From: Paralvinella palmiformis
Taxonomy: Eukaryota; Annelida; Polychaeta; Terebellida; Alvinellidae
Direction: 5' to 3'
Assembly (NCBI GenBank): GCA_025642065.1
Contig: JAODUP010000445.1
Span: 248,001-312,000 of the forward strand
Length of the DNA: 64,000 nt
Shown here: in pieces, positions 37,263 through 49,800 of the stretch
How positions within the stretch are numbered: the first letter of the stretch is position 1
How the letters are laid out: each line of letters starts with the position of its first letter
Position numbers and translations under genes: made by a program
The notes under the pieces: model-generated
The model's input: the letters and a program-made list of their open reading frames with translations, nothing else
The model's database searches: none
What the model was told of the DNA's origin: nothing

Positions 37263-40200
37263 TGGTGGGAGGGGGGGGGGTCGGATGGAGATGTGTGGCG
37301 CCATGGTGCATTGTGCAGGATGATCAAGTCTTGCAAGCACTGACTGAAGTGGAACATAATTAGCCAAATTATGTGCCCCAATCTGCTCTGCTCCACCGAC
37401 AGATAAACACCTAATGAGGTATCTGTGTCTGCGGTTTCCTGTTTTTCCGCCGCCCCCATTCCGCGGTTTGTATGCGCGTAAAACTATTGAGCCAGTTCCA
37501 GGGACTGGCCAAGCGTTGCCGTAACACATCCGAAGACGTGCGCTCAAATACCGCGAAGTGGGAAATAACTGACGTGATCAGTTAGAAGATACGCTATCGG
37601 TTACCCATGGGAGATAAATAAAAAACTGAAACTGATTACAACTCACCGATAACGCCAAATAAATAACCGGTGGAGGCATCTTGTTGTAAGTTGGCAATGA
37701 TGGTTTACCAGATTTGATTCTGTCAGTGACATATAGAGAGAAAATGGACTTAGTTATTGTCTTTGTGGCTTGGTCAGTTAGGGTGTAGCACTCCTTGGTA
37801 ATGGTCATATGGATTCCACAATACTGCGGCAAGTTTGTTTTTTTATCCAGCCAGCCATCTGAGGTGTTCCCTCTAAATAAGTCATTTAGTCAAAATTTAC
37901 TTTAGAGTAGGTTCTTGAAGAGAAGCATTATACTATGGACTACCTGTGTCTTACTCACTGAACACTGAAGTAATCAGCCGTGTTACTTGCCACCAGTCAG
38001 ACCAAGATGATGATGTTAGTATTAGTATTTTTATTATTCTTGGAAAGGCACCTGAAGCTTTATGAGTGATCTTTAATCTGGAGAATGAAGGAAAATTTAT
38101 ATTAAAATACGAAGGAAAAAACTCAGCACTTAATATTGAGGATTAATATCAAATAAATTGCCTGTAACGGAGCAATAAATAAATATACTCCGTTGTTCTT
38201 TTACATTCTAATAGATTGGCTTTGTGTCTACATTTGGCTATATTAAAATGACCCGAGAAATTGTTCAAATTTATAAAGAAGATAATTCCCTTCTCCATCA
38301 TATAACGATGAAAAATCATCACCATAGCAACAAACCTGTTTGGTTATTGAGCTCGGTCATCAGACATAATATTTACCAGACAACAAAGTTAACTTCTGAC
38401 TTGCTGACAGGAAATGAATCGACGTGGATTAGCCGACTCAGGAAAACAGCTAAAGGTAATCGATAAGATAAAGAAGATGTGATTTATTTATCCTAGGATA
38501 AGAGAACGTGTCTGTCTGACACGTTGAACGCGCACCTATTACGTAACCAACAAGTTAAAGTATCCGGAGTGATCAGCTGAATCAGACCGACCATCGTCAT
38601 GCATACGTCAGTCAGAGACTTACAGATAGCTGGCTATAGCAGAGGTAAAATGATACATGAAAAACTAATTGCTGGTTAATACTGTACTAAGTACCTGGCT
38701 TCGTTATGGCTGCTCACTATAGCGCAGGCTGAGTACTGTGGTGAATCCGAACACAAACAAGTTAACACTAACAGCGACATAAATCAGCAGCCAGCATCTA
38801 GCCAGAACGATTATTGGACCACGATTACACAGCAGTTTCTCATCTTACTTACTAACCAACAACATGTTGTTGTTATGAGTTCAGCTAGATGACTAGATGA
38901 CGTCTTCTGCGTGTCTTCTGAGCTTGCGACATGCAGATGAGTAAGCAATGAATGAGTGGAACATGTGGATGTGATATAAACCATTAAAGTATTACGGGCA
39001 TGCACTGTAAAGTACCTGTCGAGTTATCGGTCAATTTAAAGTTTCAGACAAGGAAGCTCAAGTCTTGTGCATATCTTCACAGAATGTAAACAAATGGAGA
39101 ATAAACGACCAACATATTCTTCACAAAAAACAATTATTAGGAAGTACATCAAGTCATTATACATAATCATATATTTTTACAAATATATAAATATTACGTA
39201 CAACCGTATCTACTGGAATGACTCTAAAAAACTTCTCATTCAGCGTGTAGATTGGCTAAGCATCAATAATTTTGATCTCTTATTTACCATTCACATAATC
39301 ATGTACTCCCTCTAGATCTCAGGGTTTAGAATTAATCTGCCGAATCTGTCTATATATCTTATGAGATAACTAAAAGAAGGGGAGACACTAAATGAAGCCA
39401 AACTTGGATCACAGATCACTACCGCCGGTGTTCGAATCTCGGCATGGGCATATCTGAAGGTTGTTTCATCTTTGACTTCGCTTCATTACCATTGGAGGTC
39501 GCTGGGCCCATTTAGCCTACCATGTGCACAAAAGTGGCCGTAAAACAACAATAATCATCATCATCATTATCACTCCTATACGTAAACATCTAAATGATGG
39601 TTAACTTTAAGCATCCATTTAGACTGATGGCAGGTAACTGATACAGCACATAAAATGACATAATATTTAATGGCTATCTGATCAACATATTTTTGGGGGA
39701 TCTTACCAGCATTCAAATTCCATTAAGACGAAAGGGTGTCATATTACAAGTGATTTTTAATGAACCATTTCAAAACTTCCATGTTACATTCCACGGATTT
39801 CATTCCAACATGTTTTATACAGACTGATAGAGACATCAATGAAGTTTTCATACAATCAATTAAAGATTCAAGTCAAAGACAGAAATAGCAAAAATGAATG
39901 GAATCTTTGTTGTAAAACATTTCAATGTGTATAGTTACCAGGTTTCCTGGTAACTTCTGAAGTAGGCCCCAGCCACATATGTACACAGAGTGGAATTTGT
40001 ATTCAATGTAATTAAATGGCAGTTCAGGGTTAAATGGACATTAATGCTCCATTTCACTTAGATAACAAACCATTGCTGGAGGCTCAATTAAGGCTTTTCT
40101 CTTAACCAATAGTAAGTAACATTTGTATATAATTGTAAGAAGCAGGCAGCAATGAGGTGTTGTTTTCTTGCAATAAGAGGTGGGCATCCCAGACAGTGCA

Positions 40201-40501
40201 GTGGTTAGAAAACTGCTCCACAAACCTCTAGGCCAAGGTTCGAAGCAAACCATGGAACCGGTATTTGTTCACATTTCATGAACTCTTTAATATTCAGTTG
40301 TTATGGAATTAGTTGCTACAACACCCGAATAAATAAATTTACACAGAATGAAAAAATATTTGACATGGACAGAGGTTGATTACATGAATTAATGAACACT
40401 GTAAACATTATACTAGGGCATCTTATTCTTAATGCTTTCTTAACAAAATATCAATAAGTTTATGATACAATTTTCACAACAATGCCATCAGCAAAATCAC
40501 T

Positions 40502-40536
<35 letters not shown>

Positions 40537-41185
40537 AAAAAACCCTGACAGCAACAGGATAACAGGGCCAGGATATGTCATCAATACCACCAACATGTTT
40601 TCCATCATATGATGATTATTTGAGTCAAAATAAACATCAACAGTGCCATCTGGTGACTGACCAGTGCAGACTAATAACTAGGAAGTTCACCAGGTGTCAG
40701 GGCGAGCCATGGAAGTAATCTATCATATTACAGGAAATGAGGCTAACACAAGGCACTCTCAATGCTACAGAATATCCAGAAAAATTATAGGATAAAATGA
40801 TGAACCAAATATAATTCTTGGGTACATATTATTTTTACTCTTTTAAATTAAAAATATGTTTCAAACATTACTTCAAATACATGGTCGTCTAATGCCGAAA
40901 TAAATAGCAACATATATTTATCAATAACCTGATATCTATAACTAGTATAAGTCCTCCATGCTTCGCTAACTGCATCAGGCTTTGCCATCTGTGACAAGAA
41001 TTTCTGTCCAGTTTCGCATGTTTATAAATTTACTATGTTTGTACCATAATTATTATTATCTGGATATCTTTCTCATCTACACCATGGTTCCCACAGCCAA
41101 GGAAATATAATTTTCCAAGACATTAACATTTTCAGGACAAAGTATACAAGTTTTAAAGGTAATAAATCAAGAGTGAAAAAATATG

Positions 41186-41227
<42 letters not shown>

Positions 41228-44200
41228 AATGTATAATTGATTATTGAAATTTTGTATGATACAGCCTCCTTCTCATCACTTTTAGCTGTCTGACTCAACC
41301 AGCTTTAATAAAATTTTAACTAACATGGGATGTCAAGACTATGAACTAGTACTGGTACAGGCATAATATTTATTTTGTTCTAAGTGGATTTGTTCACAGG
41401 CAATATTTTTTCCAGGACATTTCCTGATTTTGTAAAATTCAAAGAAAATTCAAAGACCTGTTAAATGGATTTGTTATTATCCAGGATTTCCTGGATGAGT
41501 GGGAATGCTGCCACACACACACACATACACACACACATACACATATATGCAAAATAATTGTAAATTAAACCTGTAAAAGGTTCTGTATATGAAGATTATT
41601 CTTCTATATCTCCTGAAATAAGTAAAACTATTTAAAAAAACATATCCAGGGAATGTATGATAATTTAATTTTCATTTAATATCAATATTGTTATTCCCAG
41701 ATATCTGTGATATGGGCACTGTAAATCAGAATAGTCTGGGATATGTAGTAAATTGTGCTAAAACTTGCCATAACCTTTACAAGTCTATAACTTGAAAAGG
41801 CAAACTAAAGTATAATGTGGCTTTATTCAAGGATATATAGTGATAAATAGGGGGTCAAGCTGCCAAATGCAGCAGAAACAGCCTGGCATTGCCTTCTAAT
41901 AATGGATATAAGCCTCTGGATATGAGCCACACACACTCCATGACATGATCATGTTTTGTGGCAGATGTGCGACATGTGATGGGGTCATTGGTTGCTTTTG
42001 ACAGGCTCAAGAGATCGAAGATTGGCCATTTTCTGATGGTCTGATCTGATGCCCTCCTCTCGTGTCAACCTGCAACCCAAGCTCGGAAAACCCCGGAAGA
42101 CAGCTATTGATTACGTAGTGTTATGAACCAAATGTACTAGTTCTATTGTGTTATCCAAGGACGTCTACTTCTTGGCATGTCTGTTTGATGGCACCAGTTT
42201 CTCTAAACATTGGCAACCATCTGGTCTATGGTGTTCTGACTAACTGTAAAATTCCGGGCTAAATCGTGTTGCTGGACTCCTGCTTCAAGTTTGACTATGA
42301 TATGGTGGAGGTAAATGATATATAGCAATGCTTTACAATGCTCGTTGTCATCGCTATTCATCAACTAAGCTGAAATTGTGTACACAAAGATCCTGTTCAT
42401 GTGATTTTACACCAAATGAAAACCAATAAAGGCAATTACACAAATTAGTGTTCTGTATTGAAACTTTTCACCCGCTACATTGCCCAACCTCATTCCTGGC
42501 TCTGGTGTTCAGTTCCTTAATATCTGAGAACAACAATATTGACGTCAATTGGAAGCTGGATAATCAGGCTTAAAGAACAGACTATATTCCGAAACAATTT
42601 AGATGGGTTAAGTTGAGCTCCATTTTGTCTTCACTTCCCATGCATTGAGACAACATTCTCTCAGTTTTAATTAATAACTGTACATACTAACAAAACCCGA
42701 TTTTGTCCCCAATTTCCATGTTTCTAGCTTATGTAAATCCATTTATTACTCAAAGAATTATTAATATGGAGTCATTTTCAGTGAAGGATCTGCCAGTCAT
42801 GATCATCTCCTCCACATGCAACGTTTTCTCTTCAACAACAAATGTATGCTTAAATATTCCATTATTCAAGCTGAAAGTGCTTAATTTCAAATCACATCCT
42901 GATTAACCATGAAGGACATATTCAAATTGTTGCTAGAAAATTGTTTAATGATGTAACAAATACTGGTAACTTCAAAGTCAGAAAACTAGCATTTAAATTG
43001 TCAAAACTGAACATTTTGTTTTAAAATCAAGAATTCAATATAAAAACAATGTATGGAAAATACAATACATACCACAGCATCTCCAAGACTATCCCTCTTG
43101 TGGTTGAGCTGCCTGTCACATTCATATGTTCTTGCCTTCTTGTCTTTTTGCTTTTTTGCTACCTTCACATCCTGATTACGTTTTCGGTGTCTAACTTTCG
43201 GACCCCAGTGAGATGGTAAACCCTTTATTCTTTTTTTAGCAGGACCTGTATCATCTTCTCCCTCTTCGTCCACGTTAGAAAGATCCATTGTTGAATTCTG
43301 TTTCCTTTTGTCTCTGTTTCTCTTTCTTGTTTTAACATCAACAAAAGTATTCTTGCTCTTACTGAGAATTTCCATCTTGATCTGTTAATTATTGACGAGC
43401 CAGATTAGTAAAGGTCCATTTGTATTCAACGTTAATTAATTTAGCTTAGTTAATCAGGGTTGGTTAATTAGTGGGGAGGAATTAAAAGCAAACTGAAGCA
43501 AATAACAACCAAATAAATGACCTGACCTTTGATCTGTCTTGTCTTTTTTGTTTAGCAACTAAAGCTGCCCTGTTCTCCAAGGAGAATTCCACAATCAATC
43601 TCTAGATTTAAAAAAAAACCCACACTATTATTATAATAATACCTATAATTATGCTATCCTAACATAATTTTTCCAAGTATAACAACAACTTTAATTATAA
43701 CATAGGTGAGCACTGAATGTCATATCATCAGGTCAATTTCTTCAAATAGAAAGTCCAAACAACACATCATGAATCAGCCTCTTGAACATAAATAGTATAC
43801 GAAGTAATCTATTTGAATAACTCAATTCAGTTTTTTCAATGTTGTCTGCTTTAAACAAAATACTGACAAATGTCACTGATCATATTACTACTACTACTAA
43901 TAACAATGACAATCCATTTCTAACTGTTGACAAGGCAGGATATAAACTTCAGACCAGCTCAGCAGCAGATTTAATAATAGAAGGTCATCAAAAACAATTA
44001 ATACCACGTGTTGAATTGATCACATGATACGTAATCTCAAATCTTTTTTTCAAAAATAATTATTGGACTAAATGAATACATTAAATACACTCTATGATAA
44101 TAATATATAATTTTAACACAATCTCTGGCCACAAGTCTTATATCTAAAGAGTAACAAGTGAAATAATGAATATGTGGAATGAGCGCTCACTGAAATAACA

Positions 44201-44873
44201 ATAGATGCTCCAGATCCTTGAAGTTAAAAGTGTAGGATACTAGTGTTAATGTTAAAAACATTTGATCACCGAGTTAACAATGTCTCATTTTGGGGGATGT
44301 CCACATTTTATCAAGATTACCCTGTGTGAGCAAATTTAATGAGTAGGTTCATTGACAATAACCCAAACTTGAAATGAATGGTACTTTAATACATTTCAGT
44401 GGCAATATTACAAAGGAATACTGTAATTTACACATTCATAAAAGTCAAGAAGGAACATTTTAATATTTATTTGCACACTAAAATATTGATTTGTCAGTCG
44501 CCATTGCTAACTAGCATACTTACTCTGTTTCCACCCAAGATGTCAGCATTGTTGTTTGTAGCATGAAGTGCCTTTAAAGCATGTTTATGGTCACCAAATT
44601 CCACAAAAGCATAACCACGAGACCTTGCTATGCCACTGGTGTTGACTCTGGTCAGATCTCTCATAATACGACACTGAAAATATAGAATAGTTTCATTATT
44701 TACTATATAGTATTAAGTAAAATGTGACATTAAAAAGTGATTAGTGCACATTTCCTCTAAATAATCACTCAACCCGATTCTCATTAGAAGGATGAAATTA
44801 TATGATAAAATAATTCTACATTGATAGGATCTCTCCTCTGTAAACCTGTCAGATATTTGAATGATACCTCCCT

Positions 44874-44906
<33 letters not shown>

Positions 44907-46794
44907 TTGGCAGATCTATCCTGTTCCAACAGGTCTGGATTAGAAATACTGGAAGCATATAGTTAACAATCATGTTTTCTTTTCTGCAAGACATTGTCTT
45001 TTCATTACCACAATTTATATACTTCTTGTGATACAGAATCAGCGCTTTCAAAACAATACATTCATGACAAATGTAAATAATTAATCATGAAGAAATTTTA
45101 GGATTCACACACTGAATGTTTGTTTACGCTTTTACTTATTCAGCCTCATTAACTGCCTGCTGATGGGGTCAGTGCCAGTCAGCAGACTCAGAACATCCTC
45201 TAATCTTATGAGGCTCTACTATATTAATGCTGTTCTTTCCTGAAATCTGCTGTGGACCAGTAAGAATCGACTAGTTGATCAAATCGTTCAATCAACATAA
45301 TAAATAGTCAATTAATCAGTCAATAAGTTAGATAATGAATTAATCAATCATTCACCTACCAGCCAACATACTTTACATATCAACATCCTGTTATCTAGTT
45401 ATTACAAATATGATATCAAGATATTATCACTCACTTCAGTTATCTTGGCACTTTTATCATCAACTGCATTCAGCATAGCTTTAGTTAGATCCTTATCCCC
45501 CACTAACAGAGGTATGTTGCGGATACAAAGCCGTGTAGGAGAGATAAAGATGTTTGGATTCTTCAACTTCTGTCTCTTTAGAGCATCGATCTGTGTAAGA
45601 TGCCATCTGACACTTAAGTGAAGTCATAAACAACTTAATTATACATAAATGCAAACTCCAAACACAAATACTGTAGGTCACAACCTTTAAGCTGATACGT
45701 TGAGCCAATATTTTTATCTCTTTTTCTAGGTCGGCCAATGCTATTTCAGTGTAAAAAAATCCAGTCATCGGGAGAAAATATTTCAGGGTGTTAGTAGATG
45801 TCTACAATGGATGTCAAGTCGTAATCGAAGAATATCAACAACTTCGTCATTTAAACTCATGCAGTCACGGAGTGAGAATAGAATACTCGAGACGCTCAAC
45901 TTAAAATATGTTTCATGTTCATTGACCTATCTCGATACATCATCCTCCAGTAGTGGCCACTATGGTGGGTTGGTTTTATTGGCTGTTTGGGTCCCTGGAA
46001 TAGTTTTCAGGGTTGCCTCTTGTATTCGCCATTCTCTCACTTCTTTTTCATTTACACCATGAATTCTTGCTAGATTAATGTTGTTGATTTCATATGCAGT
46101 CCCCTCGGAAGTTTTCACTGAATGTCTAATCATTGTGTTATTTTAATTTTGCTGTCTTACGTATTTCAGAGTAGTTTATCTGTGAATGATCTATTGCCTT
46201 GTTCTATTGACAGTATACAATAATAAATTATGGTTCAATGATGTTTCTTTGCTATTTCCTGCATTCAAAAAGTTTGATATCACCTGAAAATACTTTAGGG
46301 AAAAGTCAAGATTTTTAGGTCATCTTAATGGATGGTAATGTTGTAAATTTTGATATTTTAGGCCTAAAAATTACCTCAGTTAAATGACCCAATGGGCTTA
46401 ATGGCTGAGACCTAAAGTAATAAGAATGAATAATTTTACACACATAAAAATATAGGTATCCAAAATATCCAAATGTCTTTCGAAAGGTGTATCACATTAT
46501 TAAAGTGAAGGTATATAGCGGAATGTAGTAAGGCACCAAATAGCTCAATTAAAGTATGATCAAAAACAGAAATGCCAAAAAAGGAAAATCCACATATCTT
46601 TAATCTGATGCCTTTATTGTCAATAAGATCATTCAGTTGAAGACCATGACAACTTCAAATTGAATTTTGTATACAGGGCATGAATTTCTACCTTCATTCG
46701 CTTATTAAGATCTGCAGGCGTAAGACCTTCAGCTGCTTTTGTTCCTGGACGAATCACTGAAAATAAGATGGTTGGACATAAAAATATACATAAA

Positions 46795-46844
<50 letters not shown>

Positions 46845-49800
46845 TACGGTTAATCTGTATAATCAGGTAATATGTATATTGCCTGATATTTTCAGGTAAT
46901 GTGTATTAAATCTCGGTTAGCAATCAACAACAGATTAAACCATTCCATCCATCATACTTCCTTGCTATCCTTTACGAAATCTTTCTATGTACCACACATT
47001 AGATGAATGTCACATGAAGCATTTTACAACAGATAATTATCGTGTATTTTAAATATTTTTAACAGGGGTGGAATAATAATTCTTTACTAGCTCTACTCAT
47101 GGAAGAAATCTCGCTATGACAACTCATTTATTGTCAAAAAAAGAAGGAAGTACCAGGACCATCAAACAATAATGTCTTAAAATGAGGTGGCCAAAACATA
47201 TGTATTTTTTCTTCCATTCACAGAAAAATAATATGACAGTAGTCTATAGGAATATTTGCCAGAATCACATGCACATGTTTCTGCAGCTTTATCACAAAAG
47301 CTACTAATAATTCATCTTCAGAGCCGGTTGGCACAAACAGTATCATGAGAAAAGGTTTCACAAAGTTGATGTTCCACATAAAACATAGCAAATATCTGTA
47401 AAGCACAGGTTCACTTAACGTATTGGTTAATCTCCTGAATAAGAAATATATTTCCAAGCAAATGAACTCTAGAGGCAGGAAGAATTATAACATTACTGTA
47501 ATGCACTTTACACAAAGTAAAATATATCCAATGTACTTACTTCCTTCTCTTGCGAGATAAAGATTTCTGTTATCTTTTTCTTCTTTCTTTTTCAAATTCT
47601 CTTTGAGCCTAACAACTCGGTCTCGGGGCAATGCTCGTAAAATGTTCAATTTGCGGCCATCAATGATCACTCCTGGTCCCTTTCAACAATAAGGAAAGGT
47701 ATTAAGACAAATTCTGGTTTAAGTAATATTGATCTTGATTGTTCTTAGTCAATGAATATCAAGAAATGAATATTAGTTGAGAAGCAATGACGGCAAAGAA
47801 CGTATTGATCAATAATAGTAATAATCAACATATTTAGACACATTCCTGTCAGTTGTATGTCATGCTCTACTTAAACTAAATTTGGCATTTTAAGATAAAT
47901 ATGGACAGGCTGGAGTTACCAAACTTGTTCAAAAATATAGACTGGGTGCACTGCCTACAAGATTTTCCACAAAATGTTTAACAGTGGGTACATAAAATAC
48001 AATTATATTGCTGTCAGTTTGTATTACACATCCTATCTGTCTACATGATTCCCAGAAATTACTGAAATAAAACAAAGATTCTCCAGTTTGTTTTCTATTC
48101 ATAATGAGGCAAAGGGCCAGTGATTATAATAGTAGCTGGGAGCCTGTTATTTGTAAAAGGGTTGTTCCTGTGCCATCGATATCTTAGTTACATTCCTATA
48201 TTAATATCTCAACTTCTTATTAATCCCGTTAAATTGAAAATTGTTATCACTGATTTTTTTAGAATTTGTCCAGAAACAGAAGTCCCAAGGTGAACCATAA
48301 TACGGACACTAAAAGACCATGAGCTAGCCAACAGCTGCCATAATATGTCAACATTAAGTATACTCAGAGATTATTTCCACCCAACCTATAAAGCAGAATG
48401 GTACAATGTTGACACCAACACCTGGAGTGATATTAAATGAAAAAATTGCTGTATGGCTCGCCTTTGATCCTCCCCCCTAAAGTGGTTCCTTATAACTTAG
48501 TTATAGGAAAAAGAAAGCTATAGTTTTCAGATTCAGAAACATTTAGTTTTCACTAAGTATCAATTGTAAATAAGTTTTCAACAGCAAGGTTCTATTGTAC
48601 TATTTTTGATGGTTTGTGCACAAACCTGTACTTTAAACCACTAATTTACAGGTATAAAGGTGTGTAAGAGTCATATTTCACAAACACGAAAAATCAAAAC
48701 AGTCTGTCAGTCATTTCATATAACTTGGACAAATGGCAAGTTACACAACTTATGTGAAATTAGTCAAACAAAATTCTGCTTTGGCTCAGTCAAATTTGAT
48801 AAGTATTATCTGACCTTTGGTATTTTTCCCAAATTCCATGAGATTTTAATTTTACTTTTCAAGATCTTTTATCATTTCCAGAATGCCTGGGAATTATGGA
48901 TCATCTTATGACATCAACAAATCTTCCTGATGAACAGAAAAATGTCATGCTTCTGCAGAAAATTTACATCCCTAATCAGTTTGGGTCAATATCTAATGCC
49001 TATTTAAAGCAAATATTAAACTACATCATCCACAAAATTATTTAAGTTAATTGTATCATGTTTTTCCGATCTGTCTGTTACTATCCATCGAACCTGAGAA
49101 TTAAGCGAATATTTCTGACCTGTTTTCAAACTAAATTATATAACACTGATATTAGGATACCCTAAACAGTGTCACAATAATTAACTTGCAACACAGTTTG
49201 TTTTATAATGGTATGTACTTCAGAAGCAAGACAACTCTAGGTATTTTTCTCTGAAGAGTTCAGAATGATGATTGGTGTTTTACAGCCAATTTTGTGCACA
49301 TGGTAGGCTAAATGGGCTGAGGGTCTGACCTCCAAAGGTAATGAAGCGAAGTCGAAGATGAAACAACCTTCAGATATGCCCATGCCGAGATTCGAACATG
49401 GGTGGTAGTGATCTGTGGTCCAACACGTTACCGCTAGACCGACTTTTTTATCTACAACTTTTTACTATGAGTAGGTACCCCGAGTAGGATTTGTGGATTT
49501 CATTTTTTTGTAGGAAATTTCAATTCCAAATTTATTAATTCCAATTCCATTTTTTTTAAATGATCAATTCCAAAGATGGTCAGTGATGGTGAGGGCCATG
49601 TCTGATTTAAAATTTTTTATAACATTTTCAATAACTAGATGGCTGAATTTAGAGAATTAATGGAACAATTAAAAATAAATCAAATAGGATATATATATAT
49701 ATAACACACACACAGTAGAATCTCCCATATCAATTGGCTCCATAGATCGATCCATCCCCTAAATAGATCATTTTCTTTCAGACTCAAACTTTTCCCCTTT

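Larger units (their letters stand above)
20547..43072 (-). other. RBM28 intron 19, 22.5 kb
   Basis: A single intron fills more than half of the gene. It holds seven SINE copies, two related hAT-like elements, an AATTCC-rich element, a tetranucleotide minisatellite and many microsatellites. I examined the frames inside for nested genes. None shows both an ATG start and convincing coding composition. Confidence 0.85.
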
